Shown one piece after another: positions 1 through 8,229 of a DNA stretch of 64,000 bases. The notes beneath the pieces were generated by a model. That model was not told the origin of the DNA, ran no database searches, and saw nothing but the letters and a program-made list of their open reading frames with translations. The DNA lies in the NCBI GenBank assembly GCA_021800795.1, contig JAJYYO010000019.1, forward strand, positions 1-64,000, in the 5' to 3' direction. Position 1 is the first letter of the stretch; every line of letters starts with the position of its first letter. Source of the DNA: Pseudomonadota bacterium. GTDB taxonomy: Bacteria > Pseudomonadota > Gammaproteobacteria > Burkholderiales > Gallionellaceae. A program made the translations under genes and the position numbers.

Positions 1-1
1 T

Positions 2-172
2 CTGGGCTTGCCCATCCCGCAAGACGGCAGGTTGCTGGACAGGGTGGAATTAGGCGTCGGTGACAAGAACGGTGACGCGGCCCTGTATTGTGCGAGTCGG
101 CTGGTGTGGCGCTCATCGGTATTCATGTTGGTCGTGCTGTTCATGCTGACATTGGCAGGTTTGCTGGAGTAG
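2..172 (+). CDS. C-terminal fragment, probably CobD/CbiB-like membrane protein
   Basis: An open frame enters from the left edge and ends at a TAG, giving about 56 residues. The end is hydrophobic (SSVFMLVVLFMLTLAGLL) and looks like a final membrane helix. The stretch before it (LGVGDKNGDAAL, then RLVWR) resembles, from memory, the C-terminus of the betaproteobacterial CobD/CbiB family involved in cobamide side-chain assembly. Too little is visible to be sure; another membrane protein is possible. It is not in the ORF track because the start lies outside the window. Confidence 0.45.
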   Translation: MGLPIPQDGRLLDRVELGVGDKNGDAALYCASRLVWRSSVFMLVVLFMLTLAGLLE

Positions 173-287
173 GGGGTTCATGCCGCAATGCCGCATGGGC
201 ATTCCCACGGAGCTACGGAGCTGAAGCTCCTGCTCCTGAATGAAGGGCATTTCCCGCACAACGGCTGCGTCCAAGTTGTTGCGTAAA

Positions 288-309
288 GGATCGAGGACTG
301 AGGACTGAC
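288..309. repeat. heptanucleotide repeat, unit GAGGACT, before srkA
   Basis: GAGGACT occurs twice head-to-tail, preceded by a degenerate GGATC and followed by GAC, ending 10 nt before the srkA start. This is the shortest member of a family of 7-nt tandem repeats seen at several places in the window. The rest of the 173-319 interval holds no gene that I can support. Confidence 0.6.
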
Positions 310-319
310 TTGCCGTACA

Positions 320-1309
320 ATGTCGAGCATGGACATTCAACACCCCTTCAGTTTACTCACGCCGGATACCGTACTGGATGCGCTGGACAGTATCGGCCTG
401 CGCGGCGACGGCCGGCTGCTTGCGCTGAACAGTTATGAAAATCGCGTCTATCAGGCGGGCATGGAGGATGGCCCGCCGCTGGTCGTCAAGTTTTACCGCC
501 CCGGTCGCTGGACGGATGCGGCGATACTCGAAGAACACGCGTTCGTGGCAACGCTGTATGAGCGCGAAATTCCGGTGGTGCCCGCGCTGGATATCAACGG
601 AGATACGCTGCACGCTTTCGGGGATTTTCGTTTTGCCGTGTTCAGCAAACATGGCGGACGGGCGCCGGAACTGGATAACCGCGACACACTGCAATGGATG
701 GGTCGATTTATCGGGCGCATCCATGCGGTAGGCGCGCTGGAATCTTACCACCATCGCCCCACGCTGGATATGCAGACTTTTGGCGCTGAACCCGTCGAAT
801 TTCTGCTGGCTCACGACTTCATCCCGCGTGAATTGCTCGAAGTTTATCGCGGCGTGGCAGCCCTTGCACTGGACGGGGTGCGGCGCTGCTTTGAGCGCGC
901 GGGGAATGTGAAGAGCCTGCGCCTGCACGGCGACTGTCATGTCGGCAATGTGTTGTGGACCGATGCAGGCCCGCACTTCGTGGATTTTGACGACAGCCGC
1001 ATGGGGGCTGCGATACAGGACTTGTGGATGCTGCTGTCCGGTGATCGAGTCGAGCAGACCCGGCAGCTCGGCGACTTGCTGGCGGGTTATGAGGATTTTT
1101 ATGACTTCGATCCGCGCGAGCTGCACTTGCTTGAGGCGCTGCGCACCTTGCGTCTGATTCACTATGCGGCCTGGATCGCCAGGCGCTGGGACGATGCGGC
1201 GTTTCCGGCGGCCTTTCCGTGGTTTAATACTCAGCGTTACTGGCAAGACCGTATTCTGGAATTGCGCGAGCAGATCGCGCTGATGGACGAGCCGCCTTTG
1301 CATTGCTGA
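320..1309 (+). CDS. srkA: stress response serine/threonine protein kinase SrkA (YihE/RdoA)
   Basis: This 329-residue protein has the aminoglycoside-phosphotransferase-like kinase fold of the SrkA/YihE family, cytoplasmic Ser/Thr kinases that protect against envelope and oxidative stress in enterobacteria. Visible kinase features are the lysine in VVKFYRPGRW (about residue 57), the catalytic loop HGDCHVGN (about 203-210) and the metal-binding motif VDFDDS (about 221-226). The N-terminal HPFSLLTPDTVLDALDS is typical. Length matches the family (about 325-330). A second in-frame ATG lies three codons later (MDIQHPF), so the exact start is uncertain; no clear Shine-Dalgarno precedes either, other than the GAGG of a heptad repeat. 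It stands alone, followed at 43 bp by the DUF1415 gene. Confidence 0.93.
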   Translation: MSSMDIQHPFSLLTPDTVLDALDSIGLRGDGRLLALNSYENRVYQAGMEDGPPLVVKFYRPGRWTDAAILEEHAFVATLYEREIPVVPALDINGDTLHAFGDFRFAVFSKHGGRAPELDNRDTLQWMGRFIGRIHAVGALESYHHRPTLDMQTFGAEPVEFLLAHDFIPRELLEVYRGVAALALDGVRRCFERAGNVKSLRLHGDCHVGNVLWTDAGPHFVDFDDSRMGAAIQDLWMLLSGDRVEQTRQLGDLLAGYEDFYDFDPRELHLLEALRTLRLIHYAAWIARRWDDAAFPAAFPWFNTQRYWQDRILELREQIALMDEPPLHC

Positions 1310-1352
1310 AGATACCTTCACGCATCATGTACTACCCAAATGAAAGAATTGA

Positions 1353-1895
1353 ATGACTAACGAAACCATCATCGCGGACACGCAGGACTGGCTTGAAAAA
1401 GCCGTCATCGGCCTGAATCTGTGCCCGTTCGCCAAGGCGGTACATGTCAAGAAACAGATACGCTATGTGGTGAGTGCCGCCACGACGGAGGATGCCTTGC
1501 TGGAAGAGTTGCTGACCGAGCTTCGTCATCTGCAAGACACCGATCCTGATGTGCTGGATACCACGCTGCTGATCCATCCGCATGTGCTAAACGACTTTCT
1601 GGACTTTAACGATTTTCTGGATACGGTTGATGTCGCAACCGCAGAGCCCGAGTTCAACGATGCATTTCAGGTCGCCAGTCTGCATCCGCAGTACCAGTTT
1701 GCCGGCACGAAGCCGGATGACATCGAGAATTACTGCAACCGTGCGCCTTATCCGACGCTGCACCTGTTGCGCGAAGACAGCGTGGATAAAGCCGTGGATG
1801 CTTTTCCCGATGCGGACAAAATCGCCGACGTCAATGTCGAGACGCTGAAGAAGCTGGGGCATGAGGGGTGGAAAAAGCTGGGATTGACCGGGTAG
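1353..1895 (+). CDS. DUF1415 family protein
   Basis: The 180-residue protein begins with a TQDWLEKAVIGLNLCPFAKA motif characteristic of the DUF1415 family, a small cytoplasmic family common in Beta- and Gammaproteobacteria and of unknown function. The conserved Cys-Pro-Phe (about residues 24-26) and the later histidine-containing TLLIHPHVL and SLHPQYQFAG segments are visible. Length is normal. It follows srkA by 43 bp in the same direction and may be cotranscribed. No signal peptide or membrane segment is seen. Confidence 0.88.
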   Translation: MTNETIIADTQDWLEKAVIGLNLCPFAKAVHVKKQIRYVVSAATTEDALLEELLTELRHLQDTDPDVLDTTLLIHPHVLNDFLDFNDFLDTVDVATAEPEFNDAFQVASLHPQYQFAGTKPDDIENYCNRAPYPTLHLLREDSVDKAVDAFPDADKIADVNVETLKKLGHEGWKKLGLTG

Positions 1896-1940
1896 TCGTA
1901 CCGAAAAACAGAGCCGGGGCTGCCTGCCTTTACGAGTTGA

Positions 1941-2228
1941 TGCGAGTTGATGCGCACAGCGCATCATCCCTGCAGAAACAGATGGCTAAGTTTTAGGTTG
2001 TGTTTTTGATTCAGGAACAACATATGCAAACCACATGTTGTTCCTTTATTTGCTGCCTGCTTTTGCGAGTTGATGCGCACAGCGCATCATCCCTGCAGAA
2101 ACAGATGGCTAAGTTTTAGGTTGTGTTTTTGATTCAGGAACAACATATGCAAATCACATGTTGTTCCTTCATTTGCTGCCTGCTTTTGCGAGTTGATGCG
2201 CACAGCGCATCATCCCTGCAGAAACAGA
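1941..2228. repeat. 123-bp direct tandem repeat, about 2.3 copies
   Basis: Two nearly identical 123-bp units start at 1941 and 2064, and a third starts at 2187 but runs into the dksA 3' end after about 42 bp. The units differ at only a few positions (for example aaaccacatg versus aaatcacatg). Each unit carries two hairpins: GATGCGC-ACA-GCGCATC, and a longer one with arms GGAACAACAT and ATGTTGTTCC. Part of the unit end (gctgcctgc...gagttgatgc) also occurs just before copy 1. No coding capacity is evident. The unit contains CAGAAACAGATGGC, which is complementary to the last codons of dksA. Confidence 0.9.
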
Positions 2229-2257
2229 TGGCGAATACTATTTCGCCATCTGTTTCT
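2220..2257 (-). other. perfect 16-bp hairpin with the dksA stop codon in its loop
   Basis: AGAAACAGATGGCGAA and its exact reverse complement flank a 6-nt loop that contains the dksA TAG. One arm is the dksA coding end, the other is contributed by the 123-bp repeat. There is no U-run, so it is not a standard intrinsic terminator, but it could protect the mRNA 3' end. Confidence 0.75.
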
Positions 2258-2660
2258 CACGGATCTCGTCCAGCGACTTGCAGTCTATGCATTGCGTGGC
2301 AGTCGGGCGTGCTTCCAGGCGGCCCAGGCCGATTTCGATCCCGCAGTTTTCGCAATAGCCGTATTCATCGGCATTGATCTTGCCCAGCATTTCATCGATT
2401 TTCTTGATCAGTTTGCGCTCGCGGTCGCGGTTGCGCAATTCCAGGCTGATGTCGGATTCCTGTGTGGCGCGGTCATTCGGGTCGGCAAACACCGTGGCTT
2501 CATCCTGCATGGTATGTACGGTGCGGTCGATATCCTCACCCAGGCCTGATTTGATTTGTTGCAGAATCCGGCGAAAATGCTCGCGTTGCTGCGGGTTCAT
2601 ATAGGCCTCGCCTTCTTTTGCCTGATAGGGGGCGATCGGTTTTAGTGATAGTTGCGACAT
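2238..2660 (-). CDS. dksA: RNA polymerase-binding transcription factor DksA
   Basis: DksA binds in the secondary channel of RNA polymerase and, with ppGpp, controls stable RNA and amino-acid promoters. The 140-residue protein has the coiled coil with tip sequence FADPNDRATQ (Asp60, Asp63, Ala65, matching the family DxxDxA tip) and a four-cysteine zinc finger (Cys103, Cys106, Cys124, Cys127, in CENCG and CIDCK). It is about ten residues shorter than the E. coli protein, mainly at the N-terminus. Its 3' end is embedded in a repeat-derived hairpin. It is a single gene, transcribed leftward, 85 bp downstream of the RsmI-like gene. Confidence 0.96.
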   Translation of the reverse strand: MSQLSLKPIAPYQAKEGEAYMNPQQREHFRRILQQIKSGLGEDIDRTVHTMQDEATVFADPNDRATQESDISLELRNRDRERKLIKKIDEMLGKINADEYGYCENCGIEIGLGRLEARPTATQCIDCKSLDEIREKQMAK

Positions 2661-2676
2661 TGCAATTCTCCGGCAT

Positions 2677-2710
2677 AAAAAATCAAGTCCGCTTTAATAC
2701 CAGAAAGCGG
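2677..2710 (-). terminator. probable intrinsic terminator of the RsmI-like gene
   Basis: Read on the minus strand, CCGCTTT and AAAGCGG form a 7-bp stem with an 8-nt loop, followed a few bases later by a run of six T. It lies between the 2746-3468 gene and dksA. The gap between stem and T-run lowers confidence. Confidence 0.45.
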
Positions 2711-2745
2711 GGCTGGTGACAACTAAAAAACTGTAAAATTTGACA

Positions 2746-3468
2746 TTACCGCCTGGCGAGCAGTAAAAAAAGGCTGGGGCGCTTGTTCAGCAGGGGTGCG
2801 GGCCGGGTTTTCCACTGGGCGATGCTGTGCGTCTGTATCTGTTCGGAAACTAAGCTGACATCGGTTGCGACACATAGCTGGGTGTGAGCATGGCACTGTG
2901 CGAGCAGTGCTGCAAATAATTTGTCGTTGCGATACGGCGTCTCGATGAACATCTGAGTCTGGCTGCGCCTGGACGATTCCGCTTCCAGCGCGGCTATCGT
3001 CCTGTTTCTGTCAGCTTCTGCAATCGGCAGATAGCCGTGGAAGGCGAAGCACTGACCATTCAGTCCCGATGCCATCAAAGCCAGCAAAATGGAGGAGGGG
3101 CCGACCAGTGGAATGACGCGTATCCCCTTTTGATGTGCCAGATTGACCAGTTCTGCACCGGGATCGGCGATGCCTGGACAGCCCGCCTCGGAAATGATGC
3201 CAACATCGCGCCCTGCCAGCAGAGGCGCCAGCAGTTCCGGCAGTTCAGCGGTTGCCGTGTGTTCGTTGAGCGTGGCAAAGTGGAGCGACTGGATCGGGTG
3301 CGTGTGTCTGAGCGATGAGAGGAATTGCCGTGCGGTCTTGGGTTGTTCTACCACGTAATGCTGCAAGCTGCGCGCGATGTCGATCACATGCTGCGGGAGC
3401 ACCTGCGATGCTTCGGTGTCGCCCAGCGTGCAGGGAATGAGATACAGTGTGCCTGGTTGGATGGTCAT
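2746..3468 (-). CDS. SAM-dependent methyltransferase, RsmI/tetrapyrrole methylase family
   Basis: The 240-residue protein belongs to the tetrapyrrole-methylase superfamily, whose RsmI branch 2'-O-methylates C1402 of 16S rRNA. The start GTLYLIPCTLGD, the GIISEAGCPGIADPGAELV segment (about residues 93-112) and LVGPSSILLALMASGLNGQ fit the SAM-binding core of this group. It differs from canonical RsmI, which has ...TPLGN near the start and is longer (about 280), so it looks like the shorter paralogue often found beside maf in Betaproteobacteria. The substrate cannot be stated. It lies 2 bp downstream of maf and is very likely cotranscribed with it. Confidence 0.85.
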   Translation of the reverse strand: MTIQPGTLYLIPCTLGDTEASQVLPQHVIDIARSLQHYVVEQPKTARQFLSSLRHTHPIQSLHFATLNEHTATAELPELLAPLLAGRDVGIISEAGCPGIADPGAELVNLAHQKGIRVIPLVGPSSILLALMASGLNGQCFAFHGYLPIAEADRNRTIAALEAESSRRSQTQMFIETPYRNDKLFAALLAQCHAHTQLCVATDVSLVSEQIQTHSIAQWKTRPAPLLNKRPSLFLLLARR

Positions 3469-3470
3469 GA

Positions 3471-4055
3471 TCAGAAAAGCTGTACGTTTTCGCGGCGCAG
3501 CATGTCGGTGAGCAGGATCAGCGGCAGGCCGATCAGCGCGTTGGGATCGTCGCCGCTCATATTGCTCATCAGCGCAATGCCTAAACCCTCTGATTTTGCA
3601 CTGCCGGCGCAGTGGTAAGGCTGTTCTTTAAGCAAATAGCCTTCGATCTCCGCATCGTCAAGATTGCGCAGGGTGACGTAATTTTCCGCGACTTCGGTTT
3701 GCATGTGGCCGCTGCGGGTGTTGAGCAGCGTCAGTGCGGTATAAAAGCAGGTCGTCTTGCCGCGCATGGCGCGCAGTTGTCTGACTGCATTGTCGTGGTT
3801 GAGCGGCTTGCCGATTTGCAATCCGTCCAGCAGTGCAACCTGATCGGAACCGATAATCAGCGCGTCGGGATAAGCTGCCGCTACGGCAAGTGCTTTTTCC
3901 TGCGCAAGGCGCATGGAGGTGGCGCGCGCGGTCTCATCGGGCAGCGGCGTTTCGTCCACGTTGGGAGATGCGGTTGTAAAAGGGATTTGCAGTCTTTTAA
4001 GCAATTCGCTGCGATACGGGGAGGTGGAGGCTAAGACCAGCAAACGGGTATTCAA
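3471..4055 (-). CDS. maf: Maf family nucleoside triphosphate pyrophosphatase
   Basis: Maf/YceF proteins hydrolyse non-canonical or modified nucleoside triphosphates (m7GTP for the YceF branch). The family signature is clear: [14 protein letters not shown] at the N-terminus, SPNVDE in the middle and [12 protein letters not shown] with the catalytic Asp. I choose a TTG start (TTG AAT ACC CGT) because AAAGGA lies 6 nt upstream and the resulting 194 residues fit the family; the ORF-track start at 4154 adds about 33 unrelated residues that run through a repeat. The partner genes (RsmI-like downstream, yceD-rpmF-plsX divergent) match the usual neighbourhood. Confidence 0.92.
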   Translation of the reverse strand: MNTRLLVLASTSPYRSELLKRLQIPFTTASPNVDETPLPDETARATSMRLAQEKALAVAAAYPDALIIGSDQVALLDGLQIGKPLNHDNAVRQLRAMRGKTTCFYTALTLLNTRSGHMQTEVAENYVTLRNLDDAEIEGYLLKEQPYHCAGSAKSEGLGIALMSNMSGDDPNALIGLPLILLTDMLRRENVQLF

Positions 4056-4077
4056 TACAAATCCTTTAACATTGGAA

Positions 4078-4194
4078 GACAGTTGACAGTTGACAGTGGG
4101 CGAAGCTGCAATGTCGATTGCCGGCTGAAGTCTGTATTTGTCGTCAGTTATCAATTATTAATTATCAGCTATCGATTATTAACTATCAACTGTC
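4078..4194. repeat. heptanucleotide repeat element between maf and yceD
   Basis: The left arm is GACAGTT, GACAGTT, GACAGTG in exact 7-nt register. The right arm is seven consecutive 7-nt units of the form TCAGTTA, TCAATTA, TTAATTA ... TCAACTG. The outer ends (GACAGTTGA and TCAACTGTC) are complementary, so the two arms can pair. The element occupies most of the divergent maf-yceD spacer, ending 22 nt upstream of the maf start. Confidence 0.8.
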
Positions 4195-4258
4195 TTTTTA
4201 TAATATTTTCAGCGGGTTTTTTGACAGATCGCCGCGAAAAATATATTATGCGCGGCTC

Positions 4259-4780
4259 ATGTACGTTCGACCTTTCATAGACAGCCTGGATTTTGCCGGA
4301 AACGGCAGACAAATCACTGAACAAGTGCCGTTTGCAGAGCTGGCACGTCTTCATGATGTACTGGATAACCCGCAAGGATTCCTGCATTACAGTCTGCTAG
4401 GCGGACGGGATAGTCAGGGGCGTCCGGTACTGGATATCAGTATCAAGGGCGACTGTCAGTTGCGTTGTCAGCGTTGTCTGAATGCTCTGGATTATGCGGT
4501 ATGCCATGAGGCGCGCCTGTTGTTGTGCGATCAGGATACTCTGGATTTGTTGGACTCCGAAATGCATTTGGACGGGCAACCGGACGAAGAAGAGAGTTTC
4601 GACGGAATTCTGGCCGATGCGCATCTGGATGTGCTGGCGTTGCTGGAAGAAGAGATTTTGTTAAGCCTGCCAATCGCACCTAAGCATCAATCAGGTGTCT
4701 GTCAGGTGGCAGAGGGTGAAAGCAGACAAGAGGGTGATCGGCATCCTTTTGCGCTGTTAGAAAAGTTGAAACGTAATTAA
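4259..4780 (+). CDS. yceD: YceD/DUF177 family protein, 23S rRNA accumulation protein
   Basis: YceD is a cytoplasmic protein needed for normal 23S rRNA accumulation and is usually encoded immediately before rpmF. The 173-residue product contains the cysteine pair CQLRCQRCL (about residues 65-73), an acidic middle and the C-terminal HPFALLEKLK that closes this family. I choose the ATG at 4259 (MYVRPFIDSLDFA), since the ORF-track start at 4118 translates a heptad repeat. It is followed by rpmF after 25 bp, with which it is probably cotranscribed. Confidence 0.9.
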   Translation: MYVRPFIDSLDFAGNGRQITEQVPFAELARLHDVLDNPQGFLHYSLLGGRDSQGRPVLDISIKGDCQLRCQRCLNALDYAVCHEARLLLCDQDTLDLLDSEMHLDGQPDEEESFDGILADAHLDVLALLEEEILLSLPIAPKHQSGVCQVAEGESRQEGDRHPFALLEKLKRN

Positions 4781-4805
4781 TTAGATTTATCCAAGGAGTA
4801 ATAGC

Positions 4806-4985
4806 ATGGCAGTTCAGCAGAATAAAAAATCCCCTTCCAAGCGCGGCATGCATCGCGCCCATGATTTTCTGGCCGCTCCGGCGCTGGCGATCGAGCCTAC
4901 CACCGGCGAGAATCATTTGCGTCATCATATCAGTCCGACCGGTTACTACCGCGGCAAGAAAGTAGTCAAGACGAAGGGCGATTGA
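4806..4985 (+). CDS. rpmF: 50S ribosomal protein L32
   Basis: This 59-residue gene is too short for the ORF track. It begins [20 protein letters not shown], the standard start of L32, and continues with the conserved [14 protein letters not shown] end. L32 is a component of the large ribosomal subunit. An AAGGAG sequence lies about 8 nt before the ATG. The four-cysteine zinc ribbon of some L32 proteins is absent here. It sits between yceD and plsX, the conserved order that couples ribosome and membrane lipid genes. Confidence 0.97.
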   Translation: MAVQQNKKSPSKRGMHRAHDFLAAPALAIEPTTGENHLRHHISPTGYYRGKKVVKTKGD

Positions 4986-5000
4986 GTCACTTTGAAGCGT

Positions 5001-5021
5001 AGTCGACCATTATGGTCGACT
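5001..5021 (+). other. hairpin in the rpmF-plsX spacer
   Basis: AGTCGACCA-TTA-TGGTCGACT is a perfect 9-bp stem with a 3-nt loop, 15 bp after the rpmF stop. The following sequence has only a weak T-run (ctttgtttt), so it may be a partial terminator or mRNA-stabilising hairpin that lowers read-through into plsX. Confidence 0.55.
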
Positions 5022-5161
5022 GTGGTCAGACTTTGTTTTATCCGAAACCCTGAGTTTTTTGTGAGCGGTTATCTGACCGGCAAGCCCTTCAAAGGGTGCG
5101 CTGATTTCAGTAACCGCTGCTCAAGCTGGTTTTGGAGCTTTCTCTCGCCAAGGATTACTTA

Positions 5162-6208
5162 GTGGATGTCACATTAGCTATAGATGCGATGGGGGGCGAT
5201 CATGGTACTGCGGTCACCATCCACGCTGCCGTTGAGTATCTGAAGCAGTATTCCCGCGATACCATCATTCTGGTGGGTAGCCCCGATCTGATTAATGCGG
5301 AACTGCGCGCGCTGCGTATCGATGCGGCAGGCGGCATGTTCGGCGCGCGTCTGCGCGTGCATCCCGCCTCGGAAGTGGTGGGTATGGATGAGCAGCCGCA
5401 ATCTGCGCTGCGCGGGAAAAAAGATTCTTCTATGCGCGTTTGTATCAACCTGGTTAAAAGCGGCGAGGCGTCGGCCTGTATCAGTGCGGGTAATACCGGC
5501 GCGCTGATGGCGACCGCGCGTTATGTGTTAAAAACCATACCCGGTATAGACAGACCGGCCATCGCTTCCTATCTGCCAACCAAAAACGGGCAGGTGTGTA
5601 TGCTCGATCTGGGCGCCAATACCGATTGCTCCGCCGAACATCTGCTGCAATTTGCCATGATGGGCGCAACGCTGGTTACGGCGCTTGAGCGCAAACCGGA
5701 TCCTAGCGTCGGACTGCTCAATATCGGCAGTGAAGACATCAAGGGCAACGAGGTGGTGAAGCAGGCCGCTATCCTGTTGCGCGACAGCGACCTGAATTTT
5801 TACGGCAACGTCGAGGGTAACGACATCTTCAAGGGGACGACCGATCTGGTGGTGTGCGATGGTTTTGTCGGCAATGTCGCGCTCAAGACAGCCGAAGGGG
5901 TGGCCAAGATGATGGGCGGTTTTCTGAAGGAAGGTTTCTCCACGAGTTTGTACACCAAAATGGCTGCCCTGGTCTCCATGCCGGTGCTCAAGGCGTTCAA
6001 GCACAGACTGGATCACAGGCGCTACAACGGCGCCAGCTTTCTCGGTTTGCGCGGCATTGTAGTGAAGAGTCATGGTTCGGCGGACGTGTTTGCCTTTAAA
6101 TGTGCGATAGAAAAAGCGGCAGAGGAAGTGCGTGCCGGAATGTGGCAGCAAATCAGCGTGCATATCGAAAAATGGCACCATGAGCGCCAACAGCTGGGAG
6201 TGTCCTGA
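5162..6208 (+). CDS. plsX: phosphate acyltransferase PlsX
   Basis: PlsX converts acyl-ACP to acyl-phosphate, the acyl donor for glycerol-3-phosphate acylation by PlsY, and acts at the inner membrane face. The N-terminal [11 protein letters not shown], the [12 protein letters not shown] segment, LDLGANTDC and [14 protein letters not shown] are all PlsX hallmarks. The GTG start at 5162 is preceded by AAGGA at 7 nt and gives 348 residues, the family length; the ORF-track start ten codons earlier (TTG) has no such signal. The stop overlaps the fabH start (TGATG), indicating translational coupling. Confidence 0.96.
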   Translation: MDVTLAIDAMGGDHGTAVTIHAAVEYLKQYSRDTIILVGSPDLINAELRALRIDAAGGMFGARLRVHPASEVVGMDEQPQSALRGKKDSSMRVCINLVKSGEASACISAGNTGALMATARYVLKTIPGIDRPAIASYLPTKNGQVCMLDLGANTDCSAEHLLQFAMMGATLVTALERKPDPSVGLLNIGSEDIKGNEVVKQAAILLRDSDLNFYGNVEGNDIFKGTTDLVVCDGFVGNVALKTAEGVAKMMGGFLKEGFSTSLYTKMAALVSMPVLKAFKHRLDHRRYNGASFLGLRGIVVKSHGSADVFAFKCAIEKAAEEVRAGMWQQISVHIEKWHHERQQLGVS

Positions 6209-7167
6209 TGCACGCAAAGATTATCGGTACCGGCAGTTACCTGCCGGCCAGGGTGCTGACTAATTTCGATCTGGAAAAGATCGTCGATACGACAGACGAG
6301 TGGATCGTCTCGCGCAGCGGTATCCGTGAGCGGCATATCGCGGCAGACGGTGAAATGACCAGCGATCTGGCCTTGCAGGCAAGCCTCAAAGCCATCGAGG
6401 CGGCCGGCATTGTCGCAGATGATATCGATCTCATCATCGTTGCCACCACTTCGCCTGACAAGATGTTTCCCAGCACTGCCTGCATCTTGCAGGACAAGCT
6501 GGGCATCACCAACGGCGGTGCTGCCTTCGACTTGCAAGCGGTATGCGGCGGCTTTGTCTATGCACTGAATACCGCCGATCTGTACATACGCGGCGGCCAG
6601 GCTAAAACTGTGCTGGTGGTGGGCGCCGAGGTGATGTCGCGCATGCTGGATTGGACCGATCGCGCTACCTGCGTGTTGTTCGGCGACGGCGCCGGTGCGG
6701 TCATTTTGCAGGCAAGTGCTGAACCCGGCGTGCTGGCAGTCAAGCTGCATTCCGATGGGCGGCATCATGCGCAGCTTCGGGCCGATGGCAATATCTGCAA
6801 CGGGGCGGTTAAGGGCAATCCCTTCATCAAGATGGAAGGGCAGGCGGTGTTCAAGTTTGCCGTCACGGTGTTAAGCCGCGTAGTTGATGAAGTGCTGAGC
6901 GATGCCGGACTGTTGGGGGCTGATATCGACTGGCTGGTGCCTCATCAGGCGAATATCCGTATCATCGAAGCGACGGCAAAAAAACTTGGTTTGAGCATGG
7001 ATAACGTGGTTGTCACCGTCGCTTCTCACGGCAATACCTCGTCAGCCTCGATTCCGCTGGCGCTGGATGTTGCGGTGCGCGATGGCCGCATCCAGCCTGG
7101 GCAAAACATCCTTTTTGAAGCGATAGGCGGCGGCTTTACCTGGGGCGCGGTTTTACTCAAGTGGTAA
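6208..7167 (+). CDS. fabH: beta-ketoacyl-ACP synthase III
   Basis: FabH condenses acetyl-CoA with malonyl-ACP to start fatty acid synthesis. The catalytic triad is visible: Cys in [11 protein letters not shown] (about residue 112), His in [10 protein letters not shown] and Asn in SHGNTSSAS. The N-terminus [15 protein letters not shown] and [17 protein letters not shown] are typical. The length of 319 residues is normal. Its start overlaps the plsX stop by one base. The next gene, fabD, is separated by 120 bp of repeat sequence, which is unusual for this cluster. Confidence 0.97.
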   Translation: MHAKIIGTGSYLPARVLTNFDLEKIVDTTDEWIVSRSGIRERHIAADGEMTSDLALQASLKAIEAAGIVADDIDLIIVATTSPDKMFPSTACILQDKLGITNGGAAFDLQAVCGGFVYALNTADLYIRGGQAKTVLVVGAEVMSRMLDWTDRATCVLFGDGAGAVILQASAEPGVLAVKLHSDGRHHAQLRADGNICNGAVKGNPFIKMEGQAVFKFAVTVLSRVVDEVLSDAGLLGADIDWLVPHQANIRIIEATAKKLGLSMDNVVVTVASHGNTSSASIPLALDVAVRDGRIQPGQNILFEAIGGGFTWGAVLLKW

Positions 7168-7169
7168 GC

Positions 7170-7253
7170 GTAGGGTGGGTTAGCGTAACCCGACATCCTT
7201 TTAACGTTATGAATTAATTATTGTTGGGTTACGCTACGCTAACCCAACCTACC
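7170..7253. repeat. inverted repeat of the GTAGGGTGGGTTAGCGTAAC type
   Basis: A left arm (gtagggtgggttagcg...taacccgac) and a right arm (gttgggttacgctacgctaacccaacctac) are reverse complements apart from a 4-nt deletion and a few mismatches, separated by an AT-rich loop. This sequence type recurs in many proteobacterial genomes as a dispersed intergenic element. It lies between fabH and fabD and is followed directly by a heptad repeat. Confidence 0.75.
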
Positions 7254-7279
7254 GACTAGCGACTAACGACTAACGACTG
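7254..7279. repeat. heptanucleotide repeat, unit GACTAAC, before fabD
   Basis: GACTAGC, GACTAAC, GACTAAC, GACTG follow one another in 7-nt register and end only 8 nt before the fabD ATG, separated from it by a run of T. No Shine-Dalgarno sequence is left between repeat and start codon. Confidence 0.8.
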
Positions 7280-7287
7280 TTTTTTTT

Positions 7288-8229
7288 ATGACTAAATTCG
7301 CTTTCGTATTTCCCGGGCAAGGTTCGCAGTCGCGCGGCATGATGGACGGCTATGCCGATTTTTCAGCGGTGCGCGACACTTTCACTGAAGCCTCCGCTGT
7401 GCTGGGTCAGGATTTATGGCAACTGGCCAGCGAGGGTTCCGACGCAGAGCTCAACGCAACCGTCAACACGCAACCCCTCATGCTGACCGCAGGTATCGCG
7501 GTGTACCGCGCCTGGCAGTCGCAGAACGGTCCGCAACCTGCGATGATGGCGGGGCACAGTCTGGGCGAATACACGGCGCTGGTAGCCAGTGGCGCCCTGA
7601 GTTTTGCCGATGCCCTGCCGCTGGTGCGCTATCGTGCGCAGTGCATGCAACAGGCGGTGCCCGAAGGCGTGGGCGGCATCGCGGCGATTCTGGGTCTGGA
7701 CGATGAAGCCGTGCGCGCCGTGTGCACCGAAGGCGCGCAAGGCGATGTACTGGAAGCGGTGAATTACAATTCGCCGGGACAGGTGGTGATTGCAGGAGGC
7801 CGGGCCGCAGTTGAACGCGGCATGGAACTGGCCCGTGCCCGCGGCGCCAAGCGGGCCATCATGTTGCCGATGAGCGTGCCGTCGCATTGCTCCCTGCTCA
7901 AGGGTGCTGCGGGTCAGTTGCGCGAGTATTTGGGGAATATTACGGTTCACACGCCGCTCATTCCCGTGTTGCACAACGCCGATGTGGCGGCTTACAGCGA
8001 CGGCGATAAAATCCGCGATGCGCTGGTGCGCCAGCTGTATTCTCCGGTGCGCTGGGTCGAGACCGTGCTGGAATTCGGCAAACAGGGCATCACCCACAAC
8101 GTCGAATGCGCGCCGGGCCGCGTGCTGACCGGCTTGAACAAACGCATCGATACGAATCAGCTGTCTTTGGCGATCAGCGATGGCGCAGCGCTGACACAGA
8201 CCTTGACTACACTTGGAGGTATGGCATGA
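7288..8229 (+). CDS. fabD: malonyl-CoA:ACP transacylase
   Basis: FabD moves malonyl groups from CoA to acyl carrier protein. The protein of 313 residues begins FAFVFPGQGSQSRGM (oxyanion region QGSQ) and carries the active-site serine in AGHSLGEYTALV (about residue 92) and the partner histidine in SVPSHCSLL. The start at 7288 lacks an evident ribosome-binding site because a heptad repeat and a T-run fill the leader. The stop overlaps the fabG start by four bases (ATGA). Confidence 0.96.
   Translation: MTKFAFVFPGQGSQSRGMMDGYADFSAVRDTFTEASAVLGQDLWQLASEGSDAELNATVNTQPLMLTAGIAVYRAWQSQNGPQPAMMAGHSLGEYTALVASGALSFADALPLVRYRAQCMQQAVPEGVGGIAAILGLDDEAVRAVCTEGAQGDVLEAVNYNSPGQVVIAGGRAAVERGMELARARGAKRAIMLPMSVPSHCSLLKGAAGQLREYLGNITVHTPLIPVLHNADVAAYSDGDKIRDALVRQLYSPVRWVETVLEFGKQGITHNVECAPGRVLTGLNKRIDTNQLSLAISDGAALTQTLTTLGGMA

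Noticed and set aside
353-1321. 322-residue antisense frame in srkA
   Set aside because: It is the complement of a recognised kinase gene; its sequence has no family features and is explained by codon bias of the sense strand.
1941-2228. CRISPR array
   Set aside because: Copies are contiguous and include what would be spacers; no short repeat with unique spacers and no cas gene.
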